DNA from: Actinomycetota bacterium | GTDB taxonomy: Bacteria; Actinomycetota; Thermoleophilia; Solirubrobacterales; Solirubrobacteraceae | Direction: 5' to 3' | Length of the DNA: 64,000 nt | NCBI GenBank assembly: GCA_005884115.1 | Contig: VAXW01000005.1 | Span: 992,001-1,056,000 of the forward strand | Shown here: positions 41,850 to 50,084 of the stretch, piece by piece | Numbering within the stretch: the stretch's first letter is position 1 | Layout of the letters: each line of letters starts with the position of its first letter | Notes under the pieces: model-generated | The model's database searches: none | Told to the model about the DNA's origin: nothing | The model's input: only the letters and a program-made list of their open reading frames with translations | Position numbers and translations under genes: made by a program

Positions 41850-42605
41850 ATGCTTACCTCGATCGGACGCACCAGGAGGCGAAGTAGCGATCGCAACGGC
41901 GCCACGGATGCGCCGCCACAGCAGATCCACCTGCTGGTGGTGGACGATCATCCAGCCGTGCGGCTCGGACTGCTGCACTTGCTCGAGGCGCAGCACGATT
42001 TCAGCGTTGACGCCGTGGGCATCAATGCCCAAAGTGCCGTTGCTGAGGCAGAGGCCAAGCGCATAGACGTGGCCGTCGTCGACTATCAGCTCGGTGGGCG
42101 AAACGGTTTGTGGGTCTGCCGTCGGCTAAAGCAGCTACCAGAGTCGCCACGTGTGATCATCTTCTCGGCCTTTGCCAACAATCATCTGGCAGCGTGCTGC
42201 GCCGTCGCCGAGGCCGATGCAGTGCTCAACAAGGGAGTGCTCGGCTCGGAGCTGTGCGATGCGGTCCGCTCGGTGGCACGCGGCCGGCGACTGCTGCCGA
42301 GGGTCCCGCAGCCGCTGGCCGACATGTTGCGCCGCAGGCTCGGCGAGCGTGAGCAGATGCTTTTCGGGATGCTGCTTGCGGGCATACCGCGAGCCGAGAT
42401 CGGCCGGACCGTAGGCATGTCGGTTCGCGAGATCGAATCGCGCGAGGACGCGATGCTCCGCACGCTCGAGGTTTTGCCCGGCGAGCTATCCGCTTCGAAT
42501 CTGGCCGGAGACCGCGGCGGCCTTGACAGGCCGATCTCCGCGCGGCGCACGTTCGACCGCCTTGCGGATCGCCGCGCCGGCCGCACGAAGTCCCTGCCGA
42601 CCTGA
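41850..42605 (+). CDS. NarL-like response regulator with divergent C-terminal HTH
   Basis: 251 residues. Receiver domain from residue 26: IHLLVVDDHPAVRLGLLHLL, phospho-acceptor D78 in VAVVDYQLGGRNG, S in IIFSAFANN and K in LNKGVLG. The C-terminal part GEREQMLFGMLLAGIPRAEIGRTVGMSVREIESRE is a degenerate LuxR-type HTH, then a 60-residue basic tail. ATG 41850 has GGGAGGA 5 bases upstream; ATG 41826 is in frame too. First gene of a signalling cluster with a kinase and second regulator downstream. Confidence 0.8.
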   Translation: MLTSIGRTRRRSSDRNGATDAPPQQIHLLVVDDHPAVRLGLLHLLEAQHDFSVDAVGINAQSAVAEAEAKRIDVAVVDYQLGGRNGLWVCRRLKQLPESPRVIIFSAFANNHLAACCAVAEADAVLNKGVLGSELCDAVRSVARGRRLLPRVPQPLADMLRRRLGEREQMLFGMLLAGIPRAEIGRTVGMSVREIESREDAMLRTLEVLPGELSASNLAGDRGGLDRPISARRTFDRLADRRAGRTKSLPT

Positions 42606-42618
42606 CACGGAGAAGCTG

Positions 42619-42792
42619 ATGGCAAGGATCATCGTGATAGCCGACGTCCCCGTAGGACCCAACATCGACGCACCGGTGCTGTTAGACGAAGAGGTCAAGC
42701 CCGATCAACTCGCCGACGAGCACGCCTCCCATCAGGTCATCGAGCGTGTCGCGTGGGCCGTCCTCGATGCGCAGGAGGTGGCCAGCACGTGA
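42619..42792 (+). CDS. 57-residue acidic microprotein
   Basis: ATG 42619 with GGAG 6 bases upstream, 13 bases after the response regulator stop. Product: MARIIVIADVPVGPNIDAP, VLLDEEVKPDQLADEHASHQVIERVAWAVLDAQEV. A short beta strand then an acidic helical part. Close spacing to the regulator suggests a functional partner, for example a small modulator. Family not recognised. Confidence 0.6.
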   Translation: MARIIVIADVPVGPNIDAPVLLDEEVKPDQLADEHASHQVIERVAWAVLDAQEVAST

Positions 42793-43015
42793 ACCGAGTG
42801 ACTCGAGGTGAGCGCACGCGTGAGGTGAGGCTTCCCCGCGATCAACGGGTCTTCAGCGAGAGGCGGGAACCACGTGTCGGCGAGCGTCTCGAGCATCGTC
42901 GGCCCGCCACCAAAACGCATGGCCAGCCCGACGCGAGAACCTCGATCCCGGCCGCCGAGTCCTACCTGCGAATCGACCGCGGCTAAGCGCACGAGTCGCG
43001 CAACAATCTCCTGCG

Positions 43016-44050
43016 ATGAGTCGATCGGGATCGGCCAGCGAACGTTCGCAGAGCTACTCAGCACGACGGCGCTACCGCCCGCTGCTTCAGCGCGTCGTGG
43101 CGGCCAATGCCGTGCTCCTGGTCGCGGCATGCATTCTTACGGTGCTCGTTCTAACGCCGCGGAAGTTCTCCTCGTTCGCGGTGGACGAGGCGCTCGTGCT
43201 GGCCGCCGCGCTCGCGTTCGTCACGCTCATCAACGTGGTCGTCGTGCACAGGTTCGTAGCGCCGCTGCAACAGCTCACGGCGCTTGCTCGGCGGGTCGAT
43301 CTGGCAAATCCGGGACAGCGGATCCCCGACGCACGACCTATCTCGGAGGCGGGAGAGCTGGCGGCAACGTTCAACGAGATGCTCGCGCGGCTGGAGCACG
43401 AGCAGCGCGAGAGCACCCGCCGGGTACTCGCGGCACACGAGTCCGAGCGGCTGCGGATCGCGCAAGAGCTTCACGACGAGGTTGGTCAGGCCCTAACCGC
43501 CGTGCTCCTCCAGCTGAGCCGGGTGCAGGAGCGCCTGCCGGCTGAGCTTCGCGACGATCTGAACGAAGCGCAAGACGCGACGCGCGGGAGCCTCGAGGAC
43601 GTCAGACGCATCGCCACCGATCTTCGGCCCGAGATGCTCGAGGATCTGGGACTAGCCAGCGCGCTAGCCGCATTGAGCGACGGTTTCGCACGGCGCGCGG
43701 GAGTCCGCGTTGATCGACAGATTCAAACTCCGCTGCCGCAGATCGGAAGCGAAGCTGAGCTCGTGGTGTATCGGATAGCCCAAGAGGCCCTGACGAACGT
43801 TGCCCGTCATGCAGGGTCAGATAGCGCGGAGTTGACTGTAGCGGCGGACACAGATCAGCTCACGTTCACCGTTCGAGACTACGGCCGCGGCCTTCCGAAC
43901 GGGCGCGCGCTCGACGGGAACGGGATACGCGGGATGCGCGAGCGAGCAGTTCTGATCGGGGCCGACCTTCGAATCGGACGATGCAGGGACGGCGCCGGAA
44001 CAGAACTTCGGGTTGCGCTACCGCTGGAGGACGCCCCGTGCAGCGACTGA
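43016..44050 (+). CDS. NarL-type membrane histidine kinase (HisKA_3)
   Basis: 344 residues. Two TM segments near the N terminus (about 29-46 and 57-78), almost no extracytoplasmic loop, HAMP (VAPLQQLTALARRVDLANPGQRI), then the HisKA_3 motif ERLRIAQELHDEVGQALTAVLLQLSR with H153, and HATPase_c IAQEALTNVARHAG, VRDYGRG, GIRGMRERA. Probably senses a membrane or intracellular cue. The regulator gene starts within its last codons. Confidence 0.92.
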   Translation: MSRSGSASERSQSYSARRRYRPLLQRVVAANAVLLVAACILTVLVLTPRKFSSFAVDEALVLAAALAFVTLINVVVVHRFVAPLQQLTALARRVDLANPGQRIPDARPISEAGELAATFNEMLARLEHEQRESTRRVLAAHESERLRIAQELHDEVGQALTAVLLQLSRVQERLPAELRDDLNEAQDATRGSLEDVRRIATDLRPEMLEDLGLASALAALSDGFARRAGVRVDRQIQTPLPQIGSEAELVVYRIAQEALTNVARHAGSDSAELTVAADTDQLTFTVRDYGRGLPNGRALDGNGIRGMRERAVLIGADLRIGRCRDGAGTELRVALPLEDAPCSD

Positions 44051-44691
44051 CGACGAGGATCCTTATCGCCGATGACCACGGTTTGGTGCGACGCGGGCTT
44101 CGGCTGATCCTGGACGCCCAGCCGGATTTGGAAGTGGTCGCTGAGGCCGGCGACGGCGCCGAGGCCGTGAAGCTCGCGTTGTGCGCCGAGATCGACCTGG
44201 CGATCCTAGATATCTCGATGCCCCGAATGACCGGGCTTCAAGCCGCGAGGGAGCTTCGACAGCGACGCCCCGACCTGCGCGTGCTCGTCCTTTCGATGCA
44301 CGAGAGCGAGCACTACCTCTACGAGGCGCTCAGGGCGGGGGCCTCAGGCTACGTTGTCAAGAAGGTTGCGGACCGCGACCTCGTGGAGGCCTGCCGCGCG
44401 ACCATGCGGGGAGAGCCGTTTCTCTATCCGGGAGCAGTCACCGCGCTGATCACCGCCTACCTGCAAGGTGTGCGCAATGGCCAGGAGCCTCGAGATCTTC
44501 TTACCCCGCGCGAGACCGAAGTCATCAAGCTCGTCGCCGAGAGCTACACCAATCGACAGATCGCGGATGCGCTCACGATCAGTGAGAAGACGGTCGATCG
44601 CCACCGCGCGAACATTCTGGAGAAGCTCGGCATGCGCGACCGCGTCGAACTCACCCGCTACGCGATTCGGAACGGGCTCATCGAAGCGTAA
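44038..44691 (+). CDS. NarL/LuxR-family response regulator
   Basis: 217 residues. Receiver TRILIADDHGLVRRGLRLIL with D58 in LAILDISMPRMTG, S in VLVLSMHES and K in YVVKKVAD. C-terminal LuxR HTH: LLTPRETEVIKLVAESYTNRQIADALTISEKTVDRHRANILEKLGMRDRVELTRYAIRNGLI. GTG 44038 overlaps the kinase end by 13 bases and has GGAGG upstream, so kinase and regulator form a cognate pair. Ends 33 bases before the att-like tRNA fragment. Confidence 0.93.
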   Translation: MQRLTTRILIADDHGLVRRGLRLILDAQPDLEVVAEAGDGAEAVKLALCAEIDLAILDISMPRMTGLQAARELRQRRPDLRVLVLSMHESEHYLYEALRAGASGYVVKKVADRDLVEACRATMRGEPFLYPGAVTALITAYLQGVRNGQEPRDLLTPRETEVIKLVAESYTNRQIADALTISEKTVDRHRANILEKLGMRDRVELTRYAIRNGLIEA

Positions 44692-44723
44692 CTTCGGTCG
44701 GTGCCCGCGCAGCAGCGCCAGTA

Positions 44724-44775
44724 CGCCCGAGTGGACTCGAACCACAACCCGGAATACTCCGGAGGAGGCCCTCAA
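44724..44775 (-). repeat. att-like copy of the tRNA-Leu 3' half
   Basis: Matches 50218-50269 with three mismatches. It spans from next to the tRNA 3' end back to the anticodon loop and stops there. Too short to be a working tRNA. Confidence 0.8.
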
Positions 44776-44898
44776 GCTCCTGGCCGAGCTCCCAGGTGTC
44801 GGCGGCTCGAACGCTAGCGACGCCGATTGCAACCAGGCCGGTGCTGCAGTCGGGGCCATCGGGCGACTCCCTCGCTAACGCGCTAGGCGAGGACGTCG

Positions 44899-44922
44899 CC
44901 TCGGGCGTGCGCACGCCCGAGG
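44899..44922 (-). terminator. Perfect 24-bp palindrome after DUF2294 copy A
   Basis: cctcgggcgtgc followed by its exact complement, 15 bases past the stop of the minus-strand DUF2294 gene. It would fold into a hairpin of about 10 bp with a 4-base loop. Position suggests transcription termination; no T-run. Confidence 0.5.
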
Positions 44923-44936
44923 GCATCTCAGGCGCT

Positions 44937-45359
44937 CTACTCGGGCTCGGTGATCTCGACCGCGCCGAAGCCCTCGAGCGGGCCATCGACGAAGAAGATC
45001 TCCATCGTGATGTCGGGCTCGACGTGGGCTTGGCTGAGGAACGCCAGGACTTTGCGGCCTGTGAGCTCCTCGATCGTCCCCTTGTACCTCTTGGCCATGA
45101 CGCGTTGGAAGTCCTCACGCATGGCGATCACGCGATCGGGCTCACCGCTATCCATGATCGTCTGCTCGAGCGGGGTGAAGCCGCTGCCGCGCATGACGAC
45201 GACGATGATGTCATCGAGCGCGTAAGTCTTGGCCTTCATCGGGCCGCGCCCATAATGCTCGCGGAGGATGCCGACGATGCTCGTCGAGATCGTCGCTAGC
45301 AGATGTCCGCCGGCGAGAGGCGTGTTGCTGACATCAGGTTCCGTGTCCGGGTCAAGCAC
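44937..45359 (-). CDS. DUF2294 (MpsC-family) protein, copy A
   Basis: 140 residues: STSIVGILREHYGRGPMKAKTYALDDIIVVVMRGSGFTPLEQTIMDSGEPDRVIAMREDFQRVMAKRYKGTIEELTGRKVLAFLSQAHVEPDITMEIFFVD. This is the PF10057 family (DUF2294, named MpsC after a Na+-linked membrane-potential system; its role here is unproven). Soluble, no TM. GTG 45359 is chosen because it gives exactly the length and N-terminal register of copy B. Most changes from copy B are in the first 18 residues. Confidence 0.82.
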   Translation of the reverse strand: MLDPDTEPDVSNTPLAGGHLLATISTSIVGILREHYGRGPMKAKTYALDDIIVVVMRGSGFTPLEQTIMDSGEPDRVIAMREDFQRVMAKRYKGTIEELTGRKVLAFLSQAHVEPDITMEIFFVDGPLEGFGAVEITEPE

Positions 45360-45527
45360 TGGTGGTCCCGCAGAGCTCAGGTGGCCCGACACGCGACGGG
45401 CCACCTCCCAAGGGCTACCCACCGTCGTCACCGCCGCTACTCGTCGGCACGGAGGTAGACGATCGTGCCCTTGATCCCCCGCTGTACGTGTGCGGCGTCC
45501 GACGAACGATCCCTGATCCGTGCAACC

Positions 45528-45681
45528 CGATGGGCTCCTTGGTGCAGAAAACCAACCGTGAAACGGACCAGAGCTAGCGCAGCCAGCGTGTGACCGCGAA
45601 ACTCCTTCCGCATCTGAGGCGCAACCCCAAGCACGGCCGATGGCCGCGCACTTGGGACCGCTGTTGCGCGATCGTAGCGCA
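45528..45681 (-). repeat. Inverted repeat, arm A
   Basis: Read on the minus strand, this segment matches 47357-47508 on the plus strand. The first 68 bases are about 75% identical without gaps, and the rest is alignable with small indels. A minus-strand frame here (45437-45682, 81 codons) contains VLGVAPQMRKEFRGHTLAA, and arm B reads VLGIAPQTAERIRGHMLAA, so the repeat may derive from a coding sequence. Confidence 0.65.
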
Positions 45682-45944
45682 CGCACTGGCGGTCGGTCCA
45701 GTGCTCCCCTGACTTTTTGCCGCTCAGTCCGAATCTTGGCAGTTGGTGGTCGGAGGCGATCGCCTCTGTGGCCGGTCGAGTTTCTCGAAGGAGCGGGTCG
45801 GCCTCGCGTGGGTGAGAGGACAGAAGGCCGGCCTGGGCTCAATCGCGTGGCGCTGCTGCGAGCAGTGACAACGGTCTGGTGGATGCGGCGGCCGCGTGGC
45901 CGCGGCCGGAGGCGACGCCGGATGGCGGAAGGCTCAAGCACCCA

Positions 45945-46313
45945 TCAGGCTACGCGCCGCTCATGGGGGGTCGCGCTCCACGCGCGGCCCGTCTCAGCGG
46001 AGCTGAGCATCGCCACGAGGACGTGGCGCTGTCGGTCGGTCATCGACCCGACGGTCTTCTTCTCCGACATGGGCAGCTCAGCGAGGAGCTTGCGGCAGCG
46101 GGTCTGACCCCAGCGGCGCTGGCTCACAAGCAGGTCAGCCACCGCCATGCTGTCCGCCTCGAAGGGGCAGTGAAGGATCACCTCGGCAGCACCAACCTCG
46201 CCGAACGCCACCCTGCGCTTGAGCTGGGCGCGGGCCAGGCGGACCTTGTTGGCGCGTTCCAGGGCGCGCATGTGCTGTGGGGCAGCAGGGGCTATTGTCG
46301 CTGTCGCGTTCAT
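45945..46313 (-). CDS. mihF: Actinobacterial integration host factor (mIHF) paralogue
   Basis: 122 residues: RALERANKVRLARAQLKRRVAFGEVGAAEVILHCPFEADSMAVADLLVSQRRWGQTRCRKLLAELPMSEKKTVGSMTDRQRHVLVAML, the H2TH-containing fold of mIHF. It bends or coats DNA; the founding member was found as host factor for mycobacteriophage L5 integration. ATG 46313 with GGGAGGA 7 bases upstream. It lies inside the tRNA-bounded island, so it is probably an extra copy. The C-terminal tail (SAETGRAWSATPHERRVA) is longer than usual. Confidence 0.88.
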   Translation of the reverse strand: MNATATIAPAAPQHMRALERANKVRLARAQLKRRVAFGEVGAAEVILHCPFEADSMAVADLLVSQRRWGQTRCRKLLAELPMSEKKTVGSMTDRQRHVLVAMLSSAETGRAWSATPHERRVA

Positions 46314-46788
46314 GTCGCAGTCCTCCCGTTGACGTTGCGGCGCTCCTGCGGCGCGCAACATCCTTGCTTGATTTGACGAGTCCGCGATCGCCATGACTGC
46401 TGAGATCAGCCTGCGAGGGAGTCGCGGCTGGCCCCCCGCCACACCACCTCCCAATGGTGTCCTTGGGGCGAGCCCCGAACGGTCATGCCGAGCCCGCTTC
46501 TGGAGGCTACGCCAGCGCCGGGTGCCCGGTCAACCGCGCGCTCGCGGTTCGTGCGGTGGAAGCGGCGTTTTCCGTCGCAGGCGGACTTGTGAGGAAATGG
46601 ACAAGACCGGAGGCCGACTTGAACGCCCGCCGAGGCCAGCCTGGTTGGCTCGCAGTCGGCGGTGCGGCAGCCGCCGCGAGCGGGGTCCGGTGTGGGACCA
46701 ATGTGCCCGCTCTGATAGTTGCCGTGGCTCGGCGAGGGATTGTCTCTTCTCCCCCGCTCGACCTCGAACTCGGTCGCGTTTGGTCGCT
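46314..46788. other. Island region without a recognisable gene
   Basis: About 475 bases between mIHF and DUF2294 copy B. Several long frames are open on the plus strand, but they are either antisense to copy B or show no domain. I see no RNA gene or transposase remnant. Confidence 0.4.
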
Positions 46789-47211
46789 CTACTCGAGGTC
46801 GGTGAGCTCCAGTGCGCCGAAGCCTTCGAGCGGGCCGTCGACGAAGAAGATCTCCATCGTGATATCGGGCTCGACGTGGGCTTGGCTGAGGAACGCGAGG
46901 ACCTTGCGTCCGGTGAGCTCTTCGATCGTCTCCTCGTAGCGCCTGGCCATCACGCGCTGGAAGTCCTCACGCATGGCGATGACCCGGTCGGGGCGGCCGC
47001 TGTCCATGATCGTCTGCTCGAGCGGCGTGAAGCCGCTGCCGCGCATGACGACCACGATGATGTCGTCGAGCGCGTAGGTCTTCGCCTTCATCGGACCCCG
47101 CCCGTAGTGCTCGCGCAGGATGCCGACGATGCTGGTCGAAATCGCCGCTAGGAGATGTCCCCCGGCGAGCGGGGCGCTGCTGGCGGAGGATTGCGCGTCC
47201 ACTTCGGCCAC
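46789..47211 (-). CDS. DUF2294 (MpsC-family) protein, copy B
   Basis: 140 residues, the same length as copy A, with about 15 changes after residue 18 (for example GEP to GRP, RYKGT to RYEET, AVEITEPE to ALELTDLE). Product of a recent duplication or of two related acquisitions. Start GTG 47211 with CAGGAG very close. The third-codon positions also differ at many sites, so the duplication is not brand new. Function of the family is unsettled. Confidence 0.83.
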   Translation of the reverse strand: MAEVDAQSSASSAPLAGGHLLAAISTSIVGILREHYGRGPMKAKTYALDDIIVVVMRGSGFTPLEQTIMDSGRPDRVIAMREDFQRVMARRYEETIEELTGRKVLAFLSQAHVEPDITMEIFFVDGPLEGFGALELTDLE

Positions 47212-47719
47212 TCCTGGTCCGGTTCGCCCTCCCTGGTCCAGTTCGGCTCACGAGACCCCTACCCGGTGCGCGGGGTTGCGCAAACTCGAAGACAACCACA
47301 AGATTGTCGGACTGAGCGGCATAAGTCTGAGGCAGCGCCGCACCGTTGGCTGGCGCTGCGATATGGTCGCCATACAGCGATCCCACATGCACGGTCACGG
47401 ACTGTGCTCGGGATTGCGCCTCAGACAGCGGAGCGAATTCGCGGTCACATGCTGGCCGCCAAGTTCTGGTTCGTTGCACGGTTGGCGTTTCTGAACGGAG
47501 TCCATCGGTGCAGGGTCAGGATGCCTGGCGCGCTTTGCAAGGTCCCATAGAGGACAGGCTGGCGCTTGGTCGTTCGTCGTGCGCTGCCCATTCGTGCGGG
47601 GGCCTTGCGGTCCTCACTACACGGCGGGCACTTCTTGCGACTGACCGCGTTTGGAATCTGAACGCAGGCACACGCAGAGATACCTCCAACCGCACCAACC
47701 CCAGACGAGGAGGGCCTCA
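47212..47719. other. Island region holding inverted-repeat arm B
   Basis: About 500 bases with no supported gene. It contains arm B of the inverted repeat and a plus-strand frame whose peptide VLGIAPQTAERIRGHMLAA resembles that of arm A. It seems to be a decayed copy of the same sequence. Confidence 0.45.
47357..47508 (+). repeat. Inverted repeat, arm B
   Basis: Plus-strand partner of 45528-45681 (minus). The two arms enclose mIHF and DUF2294 copy B, about 2 kb. In both arms the repeat lies about 150-170 bases beyond the 5' end of a DUF2294 gene. Confidence 0.65.
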
Positions 47720-48013
47720 GTGCCAGCCAAGAAGCTCGTCAAACAACCGCCGCACGGGCCCGCTGCCGCGGAGGGCAACGGCTCACGGCCTCCCACCAAG
47801 TCCTACGCCAGCCGAGCCGAGGCGATCGACCGCCTGGAACGGTTGCGCAGCGTCGTGCCCGTTTTTGCCCAGGAGCTGATGAGCGCCCGTCGTCAAGCGG
47901 CTCAGCTTCGCGCCGAGAATGGCTCGCTCGTCGAGCAGGTGCGCCAGCTGCAGCGAGAGCGTGCCCTGAGCAACGGGTCCGCCCCCCTGCCAGCAGGCAC
48001 AAGCGGGAGATAG
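47720..48013 (+). CDS. Small coiled-coil protein, 97 residues
   Basis: GTG 47720 with GAGGAGGG 6 bases upstream. A basic, Pro-rich N terminus (PAKKLVKQPPHG) leads to SRAEAIDRLERLRSVVPVFAQELMSARRQAAQLRAENGSLVEQVRQLQRERAL, a heptad-like helix with leucines at regular steps, then a Ser/Gly/Pro tail. It probably dimerises; the basic head could touch DNA. No family recognised. The strong ribosome site supports expression. Confidence 0.7.
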   Translation: MPAKKLVKQPPHGPAAAEGNGSRPPTKSYASRAEAIDRLERLRSVVPVFAQELMSARRQAAQLRAENGSLVEQVRQLQRERALSNGSAPLPAGTSGR

Positions 48014-48114
48014 CAATGGGCGCCGCCACGCTGGAGCCCGCTTCCGGGCACCGGGTGGGGCATCTCAACTTGATCGGTGGCGCGCAGACGCGCGCTCGAG
48101 GAAAGGAGACAGCC

Positions 48115-48321
48115 ATGGAGGTCGTAGCGCTCACCACGGACCAGTCGGCGCGCATCGAGGCGCTGCCCGACGACTGCACCATCGTCGGCGTGGAGGATGG
48201 CTGTCCGCTCGTGCGTCAGGGCGGCGGCGCGGTCGCGCTTGTCGACAGCAACGGGCGCCTCGTGCAAGCAGAGCACAGTGTCCGGGCCGTGACGCCGTAC
48301 TTGGAGGTCGCAGCGTCGTAG
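48115..48321 (+). CDS. 68-residue protein of unknown function
   Basis: ATG 48115 with AAAGGAGA 7 bases upstream. Product: MEVVALTTDQSARIEALPDDCTIVGVEDGCPLVRQGGGAVALVDSNGRLVQAEHSVRAVTPYLEVAAS, broken here only by compactness; a small beta-rich domain with no TM. It follows the coiled-coil gene by 101 bases and may be cotranscribed. Family not recognised. Confidence 0.68.
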   Translation: MEVVALTTDQSARIEALPDDCTIVGVEDGCPLVRQGGGAVALVDSNGRLVQAEHSVRAVTPYLEVAAS

Positions 48322-48599
48322 GGCGCGCCTTGGCCGACCGCTCGAACTTCGAGCTCCTATTCGCTTCTGCCGCGGGGCGCCGGTTTCGCAGCCAGGCATC
48401 GAAGAACTTGCCGCAGGTCTCTCTGCGCTGCATGTCTGTCCGCCCCTAGCTTTGGAGACAACTACGCGTTCACGCTCGCGCCGGGGGCGCACCTCCGCCC
48501 GCCGGACTGGCGGTCCTTGACGTATTAGCGCGTGCCACCCCGCGTCTCATTGCGGGGAGATGGGCTTCCAGACTTTCTCGGCATGAACGCAGGCGAACG

Positions 48600-48807
48600 G
48601 CTAGGCCTGACGCTCACTAGCCGTCTGCCGCCCAACCTGAGCCGGAAGCTCGGCAACTGGTTCACCCCGCCGCCAAGCGTCGGCTTCGGCATCAGCTTGT
48701 CGCTCAACAAGCGCCTCTCCTCAGCGAAAACCCGCCGGCTCCTCGGATGGTCTCCAGCTCGCGCGGACATCCTCCAGGACATCGAGTCCGGCTCCTATGT
48801 GCCCTAG
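48600..48807 (+). pseudogene. C-terminal remnant of an extended SDR (epimerase) gene
   Basis: The peptide SLNKRLSSAKTRRLLGWSPARADILQDIESGSY matches the usual last 30 residues of NAD-dependent epimerases (LNxRxSxxKARRELGWxP). There is no Rossmann domain or active site upstream, and the 5' part is unrelated. It is the stump of a gene cut by insertion or deletion inside the island. Confidence 0.5.
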
Positions 48808-49013
48808 CGATCGCCGCGTGCCCAACCATGGCCCGCTCTGCCGAAGGCCTGCTCGAGGATCGCTGTCGTCGCAGTGGCTACCGATCCGCCGTCAGCTGCG
48901 TTCGCGCCCGTATTTGGTCGCGCCCTTATCGCGGGAGATAGCACGGGGACCCAAGCCGGCCCAGCTCGCTCGAGTCTCGCCTCTTGTGTGAACGGTAGAT
49001 CGCGCCGCGCGGC

Positions 49014-50084
49014 CTAGGGATCGCGCCGCCGGTCGCGATCGCGCGAGGGCTGGACGCGCTTCGGCTCGCCGGGCATCTTGGGGTAGTCCGGCGGGTAGGG
49101 CATGTCGCCTTCCCCCTCCGTCTCGTCGCGCTTGTACATGTCGAGCAGCGGCTCGAGCGAGTGGGCGACATCGTCGATGGCGGCGTGGCGATCGCCGAGC
49201 TCTGCGAATCGGGCGGGCATCGTCGCGACAGTGAAGTCCTCGGGCACGACCTGCTCGAGCTCGTCCCAGATCAGCGGAGCCGAGACGGGCGCGCCCGGCT
49301 TGGAGCGCACGCTGTATGCGGATGCGATCGTGCGATCGCGCGCGTTCTGGTTGTAGTCGACGAAGATCCGCTCTCCGCGCTCCTCCTTCCACCACTTCGT
49401 CGTGACCTCACCGGGCAATCGCCGCTCGAGCTCGCGACCGAACGCGATCGCCGCATGTCGGACATCCGTAAACGTCCATCGCGGTTCGACGCGGACGTAG
49501 ATATGCACGCCGCGGCCGCCTGAGGTCTTCGGGAAGCCGACGTACCGCAGCTCGCCCAGCAGCGCGCGCGCCTCGGCGGCGACGCGCACCGCGTCGGCGA
49601 AGTCGGTGCCGGGCTGCGGGTCGAGGTCGATGCGCAGCTCGTCTGGATGGTCGAGATCCTCGTCGCGGACCGGCCAGGGATGGAACGTGATCGTGCCCAT
49701 CTGCGCGGCCCACCCGACTACGGCTATCTCCGTCGGACAGATCTCGTCGGCGGTCCGGCCCGATGGGAACTTAATGGTCGCCGTCTGCACGTAGTCGGGA
49801 GCCCCGCGCGGAACCCGCTTCTGAAAGAACGCGTCGCCGCCGCCTTTGTCCCGCGTCGACAGCACGATCCCCGGGTGCACGCCCTTCGGCCACCGCTCGA
49901 GTGTCGTCGGCCGGCGCCGGAGCGCGCGCATGATCCCCGCCGCGACCGCCAGGTAGTAGTTGACGATGTCTAGCTTCGTGACTGCTTTCGCGCGCCTGCT
50001 CGCAGGGAAGATCACGCGCTCGGGATTCGACACGCGCAGCTCGCGACCGCCGGCGTCGACGGTTGTGTGCTCAGCGGTGGTCAT
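49014..50084 (-). CDS. LigD-type DNA polymerase/primase domain protein
   Basis: 356 residues of the archaeo-eukaryotic primase fold seen in the LigD polymerase domain: ERVIFPASRRAKAVTKLDIVNYYLAVA, TIKFPSGRTADE, the metal pair in RIDLDPQPGTDF, SGGRGVHIYVRVEP and RIFVDYNQNARDRT. It lacks ligase and nuclease domains, so it would work with separate partners in non-homologous end joining, as the stand-alone LigD-Pol proteins do. ATG 50084 is preferred to frames further upstream. It borders the tRNA-Leu end of the island. Confidence 0.88.
   Translation of the reverse strand: MTTAEHTTVDAGGRELRVSNPERVIFPASRRAKAVTKLDIVNYYLAVAAGIMRALRRRPTTLERWPKGVHPGIVLSTRDKGGGDAFFQKRVPRGAPDYVQTATIKFPSGRTADEICPTEIAVVGWAAQMGTITFHPWPVRDEDLDHPDELRIDLDPQPGTDFADAVRVAAEARALLGELRYVGFPKTSGGRGVHIYVRVEPRWTFTDVRHAAIAFGRELERRLPGEVTTKWWKEERGERIFVDYNQNARDRTIASAYSVRSKPGAPVSAPLIWDELEQVVPEDFTVATMPARFAELGDRHAAIDDVAHSLEPLLDMYKRDETEGEGDMPYPPDYPKMPGEPKRVQPSRDRDRRRDP

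Noticed and set aside
42732-43130. A 132-codon minus-strand frame before the NarL-type kinase
   Set aside because: Overlaps the microprotein and the kinase start, has no ribosome site and no recognisable domain.
44724-44775. A second tRNA-Leu gene
   Set aside because: Only the 3' half is present; no acceptor 5' strand, D arm or complete anticodon stem.
48532-48807. An intact small gene of 91 codons
   Set aside because: Only its last third resembles anything (the C-terminal end of epimerases), and there is no ribosome site; called a remnant.
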